A DNA stretch of 64,000 nt from Rhodopseudomonas sp. (GCA_016124795.1 WGNB01000013.1:1-64000); one strand, 5' to 3'; counted from the stretch's first letter, positions 54,194 through 63,049 are shown. Notes: generated by a model from the letters alone, not told the origin. A program made the numbers and translations.

Positions 54194-54658
54194 GTGCCAA
54201 GCGCCGGCCACGGCCTAACGCCGACTGGCCCGGCCAAGCGCTTCCCCAAGACTCGAGCCGCGATGCGCTGGGCGATGGCGATCTTGTTCGCCGCCGCCGG
54301 TTACGCCCATTTGGCGGCACCGGCGCCGTTTCTGGCCATCACCCCGGATTGGGTTCCCTTCGCCCCGAAGCTGATCGCCGTCACCGGCCTGTGCGAATGG
54401 GCCGGAGCGGTCGCGCTTGTCACGCAGCCGCTGCGCAAAGCGGCGGGATTCGCACTGGCGCTCTACTCGCTCTGCGTCTGGCCGGCCAACTTCAAACATG
54501 CCTTCGAAGGCATCGACATTGCCGGACTGCCATCAAGCTGGTGGTATCATGCACCGAGACTGGCCTTGCAGCCGGTAATCGTCTGGTGGGCCTTGTTTGC
54601 CTCGGGCATCGTCGACTGGCCGGCCCGGCAATCAAGGGACAGTCGGCCGCAACCGTGA
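54194..54658 (+). CDS. DoxX-like membrane protein
   Basis: This 154-residue protein has four hydrophobic helices: MAILFAAAGYAHLAAPAPF, LIAVTGLCEWAGAVALV, AAGFALALYSLCVWPANFKHA, and LQPVIVWWALFASGIV. This is the DoxX-like (YphA) pattern with conserved GY-H, E and FKHA. The GTG at 54194 has AAGGATAAGGA upstream and abuts the previous stop; the internal ATG 54263 is an alternative. Function of these small quinol-oxidase-like proteins is unknown. Confidence 0.82.
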   Translation: MPSAGHGLTPTGPAKRFPKTRAAMRWAMAILFAAAGYAHLAAPAPFLAITPDWVPFAPKLIAVTGLCEWAGAVALVTQPLRKAAGFALALYSLCVWPANFKHAFEGIDIAGLPSSWWYHAPRLALQPVIVWWALFASGIVDWPARQSRDSRPQP

Positions 54659-54832
54659 CGATGACCTGAACCAACAGACCATCGCCGTCCGTTGTCACCG
54701 CAAGCCCGATTTACTTCCGCGATTTCCTTCGTAGCGCGACGCCGTTCGAAGATGGTTTGAGCCGCCATCGTATCGTGAACAACGCATGACAGAGTTCGAT
54801 CCAACGGCCGGCGGTCGCAGCGCAACGGATGC

Positions 54833-55222
54833 TTATTGCCAGAGGCCGTAAGACGCCCACTTCGACTGCGGGATCTCGCCGCCGATTTTATAATTGAACG
54901 ACTCGACCTTGAGATGCTGCGGTTCCGCCGTGCAAGTGTAGGACATCTCGTACCACTTGCCGCGGCTGCGGAAGGCGCCGCCCCTGGCGACAATCGTGTG
55001 GTTCTTGTGAATGACCTCTTTCATCGCATTGGCGACGGCGCGATCGGGACGGAAATGCCGCTCGTCGGCGCGGATATGCGTCATCGCGGTGTAATCGCAG
55101 AGCTGTTCCAGCCGTTCGCTCGGCGCCAGCATCAGCAGGCTTCGCTCAAACCGTGCGTCGGCTGCCGCTGCATGTGCGGCAATGACCGTTACAAAGCCGA
55201 TCGCCAGTCCCAAAACCCGCAT
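54833..55222 (-). CDS. DUF930 exported protein
   Basis: This 129-residue protein has a signal peptide (about residues 1-21, AAHAAAA) and one DUF930 domain: RLEQLCDYTAMTHIR, FRPDRAVANAM, GGAFRSRGKWYEMSYTC, then VESFNYKIGGEIPQSKWASYGLW. Two cysteines are placed to pair. DUF930 is found in Hyphomicrobiales with no known function. Single gene on the minus strand. Confidence 0.87.
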   Translation of the reverse strand: MRVLGLAIGFVTVIAAHAAAADARFERSLLMLAPSERLEQLCDYTAMTHIRADERHFRPDRAVANAMKEVIHKNHTIVARGGAFRSRGKWYEMSYTCTAEPQHLKVESFNYKIGGEIPQSKWASYGLWQ

Positions 55223-55376
55223 ACCTTCCCCTCCGATCGCCAGCGCCCTGGTTGCGATTTACGCGGCACGAGCCATCAAGACAACCCCAAGAATGCGCGC
55301 GAATTGGCCTTGTCCCGGTGAAAAAACCAGCCAAATGCGGACATTTTGCCGCGTATGAGGCAGATGCGATCGAGGC

Positions 55377-55760
55377 TCAGGAATATTTCGAATCACGCTC
55401 GAGCAGTTCGATCGAAACGCCCTGCGGACCCCGCAAAAAGCAGATCTTGATGCCGGGACGCGGGATGTGCGGTTCCTTGCTGAACTCGGCGCCCTTGGCC
55501 TTCAGCTCAGCCGCGACAGCATCGATGTCGGTGACGCGAAGACCGAAATGATCGAGCCCCTGATAGGGCGTGACCGGCGGCGCGTTGACGCCATCGCCGG
55601 GCGCGACAGGCGCGAGAAAGATATTGGCGCCGCCAAGCTTGAGGTCGATACGTCCGGGCGTGCGCAGCACTTCGGCGCCCAGCATGCGTTCGAACCACGC
55701 AGCGGTCGCTTCCGGATCGGGCGTGCGCAGATGGATATGATCCCAAGTGCAAGTCGGCAT
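55377..55760 (-). CDS. VOC (glyoxalase/dioxygenase) superfamily protein
   Basis: This 127-residue single-domain VOC protein shows WDHIHLRTPDPEATAAWFERML at the start (the metal His in DHIHL) and GLDHFGLRVTDIDAVAAEL in the second beta-alpha-beta-beta-beta module (second His). It ends IKICFLRGPQGVSIELLER with the metal Glu. It may bind a divalent metal and act on a small oxo-substrate or carry resistance; the substrate is unknown. Confidence 0.87.
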   Translation of the reverse strand: MPTCTWDHIHLRTPDPEATAAWFERMLGAEVLRTPGRIDLKLGGANIFLAPVAPGDGVNAPPVTPYQGLDHFGLRVTDIDAVAAELKAKGAEFSKEPHIPRPGIKICFLRGPQGVSIELLERDSKYS

Positions 55761-56127
55761 GATGAATGTCCTCTCTATGTGCGTACCTCAGTCTAGAGCA
55801 CGACGGATCGCTTCGCGCCACAGTCTATCGCGCAACCGCAGCGGCGACGTTCAACCCGGTTCGTCGGCCAATACGGGAACCGTTCTCAATGTTGACGACG
55901 CCGGGACGACGTCTCGCCCTGGGCCGCGATAAGGCTGGAATTGTCCGACCCGGCCCGGGAGACTTCCTTGCCGCAGCGCAGCATTAACCGGATCGACCTG
56001 GCATCCCGCTGATAACGGCGCGGAACCGACCTTTTTTGGTGGTCGCGCCCGGCACGTCTTTTCAAACCCCGGCGGCGCGCCCAATCTGGCCGCCGTTTAG
56101 CGACCCCATCCAACGTGGACACACCCT
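55761..56127. other. Intergenic stretch without a recognisable gene
   Basis: About 370 bases. Only short shadow frames, no RBS-start pairs, no clear repeat. It should contain the promoters of the divergent neighbours. Confidence 0.45.
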
Positions 56128-56394
56128 ATGAAAATCGCCCCGACTGCCGTTCTGCTATTTGCCGGACTGTGCCTTGCTTCGAGTGCTGCGCTGGCCGCCA
56201 CCACGGACGACGTCAAATGGATCAACAAATGCCTCGCCGATAACAAAGGCGATGCGCCAGAGGGCGTGGTGCTTAAATATTGCACCTGCATGAACAACAA
56301 GATGGACGACAACGAAACGCTGTCGATCACCGCATGGGAAAAAACCCACCCGACCGAACGCAAGGCCTGCGACAAGGAAGCCGGCTGGAAATAG
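56128..56394 (+). CDS. Small exported four-cysteine protein (paralogue of 49125)
   Basis: This 88-residue protein has a signal peptide (about residues 1-22, AALA) and the same mature layout as the 49125 gene: WINKCLADN, YCTCMNNKMDDNET and KACDKEAGWK, giving C...C-x-C...C and a shared C-terminal GWK. Function unknown. It stands alone between two regions lacking genes. Confidence 0.8.
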   Translation: MKIAPTAVLLFAGLCLASSAALAATTDDVKWINKCLADNKGDAPEGVVLKYCTCMNNKMDDNETLSITAWEKTHPTERKACDKEAGWK

Positions 56395-56763
56395 CGTAAC
56401 GGTCGACCCGTCGACCCGACAACAATGCCGGCCGGGCCGAGCGCCCGGCCGCGCGAACGACTATTACAAACGCCCCACCAAGCGGCGTCATATGACATTT
56501 CCTTGACACAACCGACATATCCCTGACCCGACGAGTCCGCTCGACGCGGCGCGTCCGTCACCTCAGCAAGCTGCACACGGCGCACCCCGCCGCCGGGCGA
56601 CCTTGACAGCCAGACGTCAGCCGCCGATTTAGCCACTGCTCGACAATCGATCAGCAAAATTTCCCACAAGCGGAAGGCGTGTGGCTATTTCGCTCACATA
56701 CGGTCGCACAATTTTGCTAGACCCGACGTATGACGGTGACCGGCGAATAGAACGGCAAGTAAC
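56395..56763. other. Intergenic stretch without a recognisable gene
   Basis: About 370 bases, AT-richer towards the Nudix gene, with TTGACA near 56502. No gene, RNA or repeat recognised. Open frames on the minus strand lack domain and RBS. Confidence 0.45.
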
Positions 56764-57660
56764 GTGGCGAAGAAGGCGACGACGAAACCGATTTTGGCGG
56801 CCGGCGGGATCGTGGTGCGCGACGGTACGCGGGGCCTTTTCGCCGTCGTCCAGCGCAGCAAGGACAGCGCGTGGGTATTGCCGCGCGGCAAACTCAAGCG
56901 CGACGAAAATCCGGTTAGCGGCGCGCGCCGTGAGGTCGTCGAGGAAACCGGCCATCGCGTCCGGATCTATGAATTCCTCGGTGCCATGACCTACCGCGCC
57001 GGCGGACGACCGAAAGTCGTGCAGTTCTGGCGCATGGAGGCGGAGGCCGAACCGAGCCACGCGCTGATGGCCGACATCAGCGCGGTGGAGTGGCTGCCGC
57101 TCAAAGCCGCCGTCCGGCGCTTAAGCTATCCGCTTGAGAAGCTGTTCCTGCGCCATATCGGCCGGCAGGCGCTCCCCCATCGCCAGAACCCGGCGCATGT
57201 GCCGCCGCAGCCTCCGGACGAGCCCGAAGCCGATAAATCGGCCACCGCCAAAGCCGGGAAGGCCGGTGCGGGCAAAGGCGGAAAATCGGCCGGCAAGAAG
57301 GCTGGCAAGAAAGCCGACAAAGACACCGAAAAAGCCGGCGGCGATAAAGCCTCGAGTGATAAGGCGTCGACGGGCAAGAGTTCGGCGGACAAAGTTACGG
57401 AAAAGCCGAAGAAGAAAACGTCCGGCCGGCATCATCCGCGTAAAGCCGGGGATCTGGCCGGCAAATCCACATCGCGCCCGCAAAAGGCCGCCAAGGCGGA
57501 CAAGAAAGTGCGGCGGAAAGGTGGGGCCAGACCCGCCAAGGCACCGCACACCCTGTCCGTGCCGGCGGACCGGCCTCAGTCGGCCGCTGCGACCAAGGTC
57601 CAGACCGCCGCCGAGCGCAAAGGCATTCTCCAGCGGATGCTGGGCCGACTCGGTCGCTAG
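56764..57660 (+). CDS. Nudix hydrolase with a Lys/Ala-rich histone-H1-like tail
   Basis: This is a 298-residue protein. The Nudix domain occupies residues about 8-140, with a perfect Nudix box starting GKLKRDENPVSGARREVVEETG (Gly, the first Glu, REV-EETG), so it can hydrolyse nucleoside-diphosphate derivatives. From about residue 155 to 280 the sequence is almost only Lys, Ala, Gly, Ser and Asp in KAGKAGAGKGGKSAGKK-like repeats, as in histone-H1-like bacterial proteins. The end (AAERKGILQRMLGRLG) is helical. It starts at GTG 56764 with a weak RBS. The domain combination is discussed in findings. Confidence 0.9.
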   Translation: MAKKATTKPILAAGGIVVRDGTRGLFAVVQRSKDSAWVLPRGKLKRDENPVSGARREVVEETGHRVRIYEFLGAMTYRAGGRPKVVQFWRMEAEAEPSHALMADISAVEWLPLKAAVRRLSYPLEKLFLRHIGRQALPHRQNPAHVPPQPPDEPEADKSATAKAGKAGAGKGGKSAGKKAGKKADKDTEKAGGDKASSDKASTGKSSADKVTEKPKKKTSGRHHPRKAGDLAGKSTSRPQKAAKADKKVRRKGGARPAKAPHTLSVPADRPQSAAATKVQTAAERKGILQRMLGRLGR

Positions 57661-57957
57661 GGCCTCACGATTCGGCGGTAAAATGGCAGGCCGAAAGCCG
57701 ATGCCAATGCGGATTCTCCGCCCCTTCCGGGACCCCACCGAGCCCGATCCTTCGCTTTTTGCCACTATTGCGGAAAATTAATATGCTGAGGGGTGGAAGG
57801 AGCCCATTCCGAACACTCCATTCACCCTGCATTCACCGGCAAAATCGGAACCTGCTGCCAGAACATACGTTATCGCTGCGGTCCCAAATCGCAGGAAATG
57901 AGCCACCCGGTCGTTTAAACTTTATGGCTTGGGAGCCTCGAAAAGAGGAGCTGCGCT

Positions 57958-58260
57958 ATGAACAAATTCAGCAAGACACTGACCGCGCTCGCGGCCGCTT
58001 TGACCCTGACCGCCGCCGTCGTCGCGACGCCGCAGCAGGCGGAAGCCCGCGGTGGTCGCATCGCCGCCGGCATCATCGGCGGTCTGGCCGCTGGCGCCAT
58101 CATCGGCGGCCTGGCCTCCCAGGGCGGCTATTATTACGGCCCCGGCTACTACGCCTATGGCCCCGGCCCCGTCTATTACCGGCCGCATTGCTGGTGGCAC
58201 CGCGAGCGCGTGTGGGATGGCTACGGCTGGCGTCTGCGACGCGTCCGGGTCTGCGACTGA
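57958..58260 (+). CDS. Gly/Tyr-rich exported protein 1
   Basis: This 100-residue protein has a signal peptide (about residues 1-30, QQAEA). A Gly-zipper-like hydrophobic segment follows (AAGIIGGLAAGAIIGGLA), then Gly/Tyr repeats (GGYYYGPGYYAYGPG) and a C-terminal CWWHRERVWDGYGWRLRRVRVCD with two cysteines. The RBS is AGAGGAGC. It is one of three similar genes in tandem (58522, 58940). Likely an envelope protein; function unknown. Confidence 0.82.
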   Translation: MNKFSKTLTALAAALTLTAAVVATPQQAEARGGRIAAGIIGGLAAGAIIGGLASQGGYYYGPGYYAYGPGPVYYRPHCWWHRERVWDGYGWRLRRVRVCD

Positions 58261-58521
58261 TCCGGACCGTCTCAACACGATCCGAAAAGCCCGAATTCAC
58301 AACTTTCTGATCGAGCCGGCAGCGGCTTGAAAGCTTTGGCTCCGGGCTTTTTGTGACCCCGATCACAGATCGGCACCAAAATTCCGACATATTAAGTACG
58401 CTTGACTGAGTTCCTGACCATTTCGGCGGATTGGATCCATGACCGATGTGAGCCCGAGGAACCTTGGATCTCTATGCCTCGTCACCGAAATTCGCCCCGA
58501 AGGGCAAAATGGAGCGTCGAA

Positions 58522-58866
58522 ATGAAGAAGGCCGTCCTGGTTAAGAAGACCATTCTGGCGATCGCCGCGTCGGCGACCATTGCCGCGGGCTCCCTGTCCG
58601 CGCCGACCGTCGCCGAGGCGCGCAACGGCGCGAACGCGGCCGCCATCGGTCTTGGCGTTCTCGGCGCTGTCGTGGTCGGCGGCGCGATCGCCAACGCCAA
58701 CCGCGAGCCGCGCTACTACGCCCCCGAACCGGGCTATGTCGAATATCGTACCTATCGGCATAGCTATCCGGTCGAGTGCCGGGGCGGCTACTGGGCCCGC
58801 CGCCCGCTGCACGACCGTTGGGGCAATTTCGTCGGCTGGAGCCGGCCGCGTTTCATCTGCCCTTAA
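58522..58866 (+). CDS. Gly/Tyr-rich exported protein 2
   Basis: This 114-residue protein has a signal peptide (about residues 1-33, TVAEA), a hydrophobic Gly/Ala segment (GLGVLGAVVVGGAIANA) and a C-terminal half with Tyr/Arg/Pro-rich sequence (RYYAPEPGYVEYRTYR). It ends WGNFVGWSRPRFICP, with cysteines at VECRGGYW and ICP. ATG 58522 begins the signal; the upstream open part lacks one. Middle member of the tandem triplet. Confidence 0.8.
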   Translation: MKKAVLVKKTILAIAASATIAAGSLSAPTVAEARNGANAAAIGLGVLGAVVVGGAIANANREPRYYAPEPGYVEYRTYRHSYPVECRGGYWARRPLHDRWGNFVGWSRPRFICP

Positions 58867-58939
58867 GCATAGCGTAACCGCTTGAGAGCACACTCTCAGG
58901 CCAATCCGCTGAATTCCGACGTCACCCCGAGAGGACACC

Positions 58940-59275
58940 ATGAACATCAAGATCATTGCGCTGGTCGCGGCAGCGATATCGACCGCGGCGTTGCCCGGCA
59001 CCGCCGAGGCCCGGTGCGACGGTTGCGCAATTGGCGCCGGCGTTGTCGGCGGCTTGGCGGTTGGTGCCATTCTCGGCTCCGCCATCGCCAACGGCCAACC
59101 GCGCTATGCCGAACCGGCGCCGGTCTACGTCGCGCCGCCCCCGCCGCCGCCGCCGCGCCGGGTCTATGTGGCCGAGCCGCCGGAATACGTCGAAGGTCCG
59201 GTCTGCCATATCGAGCGTCAGCGTTTCTGGGACGGCTATGGCTGGCGCCATCGCCGCGTCGAGGTCTGCGACTGA
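58940..59275 (+). CDS. Gly/Tyr-rich exported protein 3
   Basis: This 111-residue protein has a signal peptide (about residues 1-23, GTAEA) followed by RCDGCAIGAGVVGGLAVGAILGSAIA, a Pro-rich run (PPPPPPPRR) and the C-terminal block VCHIERQRFWDGYGWRHRRVEVCD. That block is nearly the same as the end of protein 1 (58260). A terminator follows. Third member of the triplet. Confidence 0.82.
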   Translation: MNIKIIALVAAAISTAALPGTAEARCDGCAIGAGVVGGLAVGAILGSAIANGQPRYAEPAPVYVAPPPPPPPRRVYVAEPPEYVEGPVCHIERQRFWDGYGWRHRRVEVCD

Positions 59276-59299
59276 TCTCGCCGAAACATCGAATATGGA

Positions 59300-59327
59300 A
59301 ACGCCCGGCCTTTGCGCCGGGCGTTTT
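59300..59327 (+). terminator. Terminator after the Gly/Tyr-rich triplet
   Basis: AACGCCCGGC pairs with GCCGGGCGTT around CTTTGC, followed by a short T-run. It also serves the convergent transglycosylase gene. Confidence 0.78.
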
Positions 59328-59336
59328 CGCGTCCGG

Positions 59337-60581
59337 CTAGCGTCGCATGTGATCGAGCACTGCCTCGGTCGGCCAACAATCGACCTTCAGGCCGTTGGCC
59401 TTCTGATATTTACCTAGCGCCGCCCGCGTCAGCATGCCGGCCTTGCCGTCGATCTTGTCCTTATAGAGCCCAAGCGCGGTCAGCCGTTTCTGCATCGCCT
59501 CGACCTCCCTGGTCTTGAGCTGCCTGGCCTTGCTCCAGGGTGTCGCAAACGACGAAGCACCGGCGATGCGGTCCGACAGATGGCCGACAAACAGCACGTA
59601 AAGATCGGAATAGTTATATTCCTTTATGACGTAATAGTTTTTTGGTGTCAGGAACGATGGGCCGTAGCTGCCTTCCGGCTGCAATAGCGATGCCGGCAAA
59701 GCCAGTTGCCGGGCGTCAAGCCGGCCGCCGCCCGTAAGCGCGAAACCGCGCCTGAGCCACTCGCCGATCGGCATGGTGACGTCAGGGGTGCCGATCGAAC
59801 AGTCAGCATTTCTGGGCGCTGTCACTTCGTATGCCCAGCGCTCGCCATTGCGCCAGCCTTTGGCGGCCAGTTGCTTGGCGGCCGATGCCAGCGCATCCGG
59901 CACCGAACGGAAGATGTCGGCCCGCCCCGATCGGTCGAAGTCGACACCATATTTGTAATATTCCGACGGCAGGAACTGCGTCAGCCCGAGCGCACCTCCC
60001 CAGGACGACCTCATGTCGGCGCGCGGCGTGCCGTCCTGAAGCATCTTCAGCGCATAGGCGAACTCGTTCTGAAAGAAGTCCTTGCGCTTGCCGACATAGG
60101 CCTGGGTCGCCAGCACACGAATTGCGTCATGTGGCAGTTTGTAGCCGCCGTAATCGGTCTCACGCGCCCAGATAGCCAGAACGACATTGCCCGGGACGCC
60201 GAACTCACGTTCGATCCGCTTGAGCGTATCGCGATATTGCACGGCCAATTGCTGCCCGCGCGCGGCCAGCCGGTCGAAAGTCTTTTCCCGCAGATATTGG
60301 CCGGGCGTCTGCACGAATTCGGGCTGCCCCGGCGGGAGCGTAGCCGGGCGACCCGGCAAATCCAGATCGGGCAACGAGTAATCCGGTTGCAGTCCCCGCG
60401 TCGCCGCCTCGAAGGTCGCGCGCGTGACGCCGAGCTGCTGCACCCGTGGCCACAGCGACTGGAGGAAGCGATCGAAACCGGCTTCGGCCTGCGCGGGCAC
60501 CGACAGCGACCAACTCAGCGGGCACGCCAAAACGGCGATCGCGACAACGGAAACGACCAGCAAGCGAATCATGATTTTCAT
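59337..60581 (-). CDS. Lytic murein transglycosylase (MltB/SLT_2 type) with peptidoglycan-binding domain
   Basis: This 414-residue periplasmic enzyme cleaves peptidoglycan glycan strands, forming 1,6-anhydro ends. It has a signal segment (about residues 1-33). The catalytic SLT_2 domain has the Glu in VVLAIWARETDYGG and SSWGGALGLTQFLPSEYYKYG, and a C-terminal PG_binding_1 domain runs from about residue 350 (VEAMQKRLTALGLYKDKIDG and LTRAALGKYQKANGL). ATG 60581 is preferred to 60617 because it starts at the signal. Single gene, divergent from the HD-GYP gene. Confidence 0.93.
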   Translation of the reverse strand: MKIMIRLLVVSVVAIAVLACPLSWSLSVPAQAEAGFDRFLQSLWPRVQQLGVTRATFEAATRGLQPDYSLPDLDLPGRPATLPPGQPEFVQTPGQYLREKTFDRLAARGQQLAVQYRDTLKRIEREFGVPGNVVLAIWARETDYGGYKLPHDAIRVLATQAYVGKRKDFFQNEFAYALKMLQDGTPRADMRSSWGGALGLTQFLPSEYYKYGVDFDRSGRADIFRSVPDALASAAKQLAAKGWRNGERWAYEVTAPRNADCSIGTPDVTMPIGEWLRRGFALTGGGRLDARQLALPASLLQPEGSYGPSFLTPKNYYVIKEYNYSDLYVLFVGHLSDRIAGASSFATPWSKARQLKTREVEAMQKRLTALGLYKDKIDGKAGMLTRAALGKYQKANGLKVDCWPTEAVLDHMRR

Positions 60582-60700
60582 ATCGCCCAATTTAGGCGCG
60601 ACCGCCCCTGCCGTCACCTCAAGGCGCCAGCCCGGTCACCTGACGTTAAGTGGAACCGGATTAAATTCGCCCGAATGCAATCCGAAAGCCGGCAGAAGCC

Positions 60701-62068
60701 ATGATCGACCTCGACCGCCCGACCGCCAATGTCCGCCTTGCCGAAGTGCTCGGCGCACTCAGCTACGCACTCGATCTGGTCGAAGGCCAGCCGGCCGGCC
60801 ATTGCATCCGCTGCTGCTGGATCGGCATTCATCTCGGCCGCGAGATCGGCATGGACGAAACCGATATCGCCGACCTCTATTACACGCTGCTGCTCAAGGA
60901 TCTCGGCTGCAGCAGCAATGCCGCACGAATCTGCCAGCTTTACATGACCGACGACCTGACCTTCAAACGCGACGCCAAGAACATCGACGGCAGTCTGCCG
61001 CAGGCGCTTCGCTTCGTGCTGTCGCATACCGGCTTGCAAGCCGGCCTGTCCGACCGCATCCGCGCGCTGGTCCAGGCCTTCATGACCGCCGGCACTGCGC
61101 CACGCGAACTGGTCGAGACCCGCTGTCATCGCGGCGCCGAAATCGCCCGCACCATGCGGTTTTCGGAAAAGGTGGCACAAGGCATCGAAAGCCTCGACGA
61201 ACATTGGGACGGCGGCGGACTGCCGATGCGGCTCCAGGGCGTCGACATCCCGGTCTTCTCCCGCATCGCGCTGATGGCGCAGGTCATCGACGTTTTCTTC
61301 ACCGGCAGCGGTATCGAGGCCGCGCGGCGCGAAGTTCATAACCGCGCCGGCACATGGTTTGATCCGATGCTGGTCGGCGCCTTCGACCGCGTCGCCGAGG
61401 CCCCCGCATTCTGGTCGATGCTGAGTTCCGACACGTTGCAGGCCGCGCTATATAGCCAGGAGCCGGCGCAACAGGTGCGCACCGTCGACGACGACTATCT
61501 CGACGATATCGCCGCGGCCTTCGCCAAGGTCGTCGACTCCAAGAGCCCTTACACCAGCGGTCACAGCGAACGCGTGACACTGTTCACCGATCTGATCGCC
61601 GAGGAACTCGACCTCTCGGCGCGGCACCGGCGCTGGCTCAAACGCGCCGCCCTGTTGCACGATATTGGCAAGCTCGGCGTCAGCAATTCGATCCTCGACA
61701 AGCCGGGCAAGCTCGACGATCGCGAATGGGCCGCCATGCGCCTGCACTCGCTTTATTCCGAACAGATCCTGTCGCGGATCGCCGCCTTCTCCGATCTCGC
61801 CACGGTGGCAGGCGCGCACCACGAACGGCTCGATGGCCGAGGCTATCCGCACGGCCGCAAGGCCGACCAGATCGCGCTGGAGACCCGCATCATCACGGTC
61901 GCCGATATCTTCGATGCGCTGACCGCCGACCGGCCTTATCGCGCCGCGATGCCGATCTCGAAGGCCTTCGCCATCATGACCGACGAAGTCGGCAGCGCGA
62001 TTGACGGCGATTGCTTCGCCGCCTTGCGCCGGGCGATAGCCCGGCTGGACCAGTTCCAGGCGGCATGA
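60701..62068 (+). CDS. Tandem HD-GYP protein, N-terminal domain degenerate
   Basis: This 455-residue cytoplasmic protein carries two HD-type domains. The C-terminal one (about residues 275-450) has the complete HD and GYP blocks, LLHDIGKLGVSN and HHERLDGRGYP, so it could hydrolyse cyclic di-GMP or a related nucleotide. The N-terminal one keeps the fold markers HWDGGGLP and SRIALMAQVIDVF, but its HD position reads LLLKDLGCSS, with Lys for His, so it is probably catalytically dead. No receiver or sensor domain is attached. Divergent from the transglycosylase. Confidence 0.9.
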   Translation: MIDLDRPTANVRLAEVLGALSYALDLVEGQPAGHCIRCCWIGIHLGREIGMDETDIADLYYTLLLKDLGCSSNAARICQLYMTDDLTFKRDAKNIDGSLPQALRFVLSHTGLQAGLSDRIRALVQAFMTAGTAPRELVETRCHRGAEIARTMRFSEKVAQGIESLDEHWDGGGLPMRLQGVDIPVFSRIALMAQVIDVFFTGSGIEAARREVHNRAGTWFDPMLVGAFDRVAEAPAFWSMLSSDTLQAALYSQEPAQQVRTVDDDYLDDIAAAFAKVVDSKSPYTSGHSERVTLFTDLIAEELDLSARHRRWLKRAALLHDIGKLGVSNSILDKPGKLDDREWAAMRLHSLYSEQILSRIAAFSDLATVAGAHHERLDGRGYPHGRKADQIALETRIITVADIFDALTADRPYRAAMPISKAFAIMTDEVGSAIDGDCFAALRRAIARLDQFQAA

Positions 62069-62140
62069 ACGGCACGCACCGATTTGAACCACGCCGCCGC
62101 GCGTCGGCACACCGACAATCGGAACGCAGCCGGAACATTG

Positions 62141-62186
62141 GCGAATCGGAGAACGGATAGAGGACGGTAAAGCGGAGCTTAACGCG
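62141..62186. repeat. Interspersed repeat, copy 1
   Basis: GCGAATCGGAGAACGGATAG followed by AGGACGGTAAAGCGGAGCTT and AACGCG, shared with copies at 63008 and 63279. It lies between the HD-GYP gene and the end of the UPF0114 gene. Confidence 0.85.
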
Positions 62187-62228
62187 CGGCGGAATTTGTC
62201 ATGCTTCCACGCCGCGCGTGCTTGCCGG

Positions 62229-62807
62229 TCAATGATGCGGCTTGCCGTAAGCCGCCTGCCCGATCCGCTCGACATAAGCGATGCCGATCGCGGAGAAGAC
62301 GAACAGCCCGTGGATGATCGCCTGCCACATCACACCGGTCTGGGTGTAAGGCGAACTCTCCTGACCGAGCTGGCCGGCATAGATGAAGGTCCGCAGCAGA
62401 TGGATCGACGAGATGCCGATGATCGCCATCGCCAGCTTGATCTTCAGCACGCTGGCATTGACGTGACTGAGCCATTCCGGCTGGTCCGGGTGCTTCTCCA
62501 GCTCGAGCCGCGACACGAAAGTCTCGTAACCGCCAACGATGACCATGATCAGCAGGTTCGAGATCATCACCACGTCGATCAGGCCGAGAACCACCAGCAT
62601 GATCTCCTGCTCGGTGAAGTGCATGGCGCCGACGACGAGGTGCCACAGCTCCTTCAGGAACAGGATGACGTAAACGCCCTGGGCGACGATCAGCCCGAGA
62701 TACAGCGGCAATTGCAGCCAGCGCGAACTGAAGATCAGTTGCGGCAGCGGCCGCAGCCGGCCCTCCATTTCTTTCGGCGGAATCGAATCGTCGGCGGCCA
62801 TCGACAT
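62229..62807 (-). CDS. UPF0114 (YqhA-type) inner-membrane protein
   Basis: This 192-residue protein has four hydrophobic segments and the UPF0114 pattern: SSRWLQLPLYLGLIVAQGVY, IDVVMISNLLIMVIVGGYETF, KIKLAMAIIGISSIHLLRTF, and a last helix near the C-terminus. The family has a distant channel-like look, but its function is not established. ATG 62807 has an AAGGATA RBS. A copy of the interspersed repeat lies beyond its 3' end and two upstream. Confidence 0.9.
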   Translation of the reverse strand: MSMAADDSIPPKEMEGRLRPLPQLIFSSRWLQLPLYLGLIVAQGVYVILFLKELWHLVVGAMHFTEQEIMLVVLGLIDVVMISNLLIMVIVGGYETFVSRLELEKHPDQPEWLSHVNASVLKIKLAMAIIGISSIHLLRTFIYAGQLGQESSPYTQTGVMWQAIIHGLFVFSAIGIAYVERIGQAAYGKPHH

Positions 62808-62972
62808 GGCGGTTATCCTTTACGGCCGCCGCCGGCGACAATCGCCGGGGCACGGCCGAACAGATTTATAGGCGATTCGTCGCAGGCGGAGCGCGCCCCG
62901 ATTCGCAGGAACCGGCGCGCCAAGACGCCGCAGACCCACCAGATACGGTAAATCAAAACGCCGCCTCCACCC

Positions 62973-63049
62973 GATCGTGGAAAATCGCGAACGAGGCACG
63001 AACGTCCGCGAATCGGAGAACGGATAGAGGACGGTAAAGCGGAGATTAA
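62973..63049. repeat. Interspersed repeat, copy 2 (extended)
   Basis: It contains the core GCGAATCGGAGAACGGATAG, AGGACGGTAAAGCGGAG at 63008-63049 and a conserved upstream part (GATCGTGGAAAA, GCGAACGAGGCACGAAC). Confidence 0.85.
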
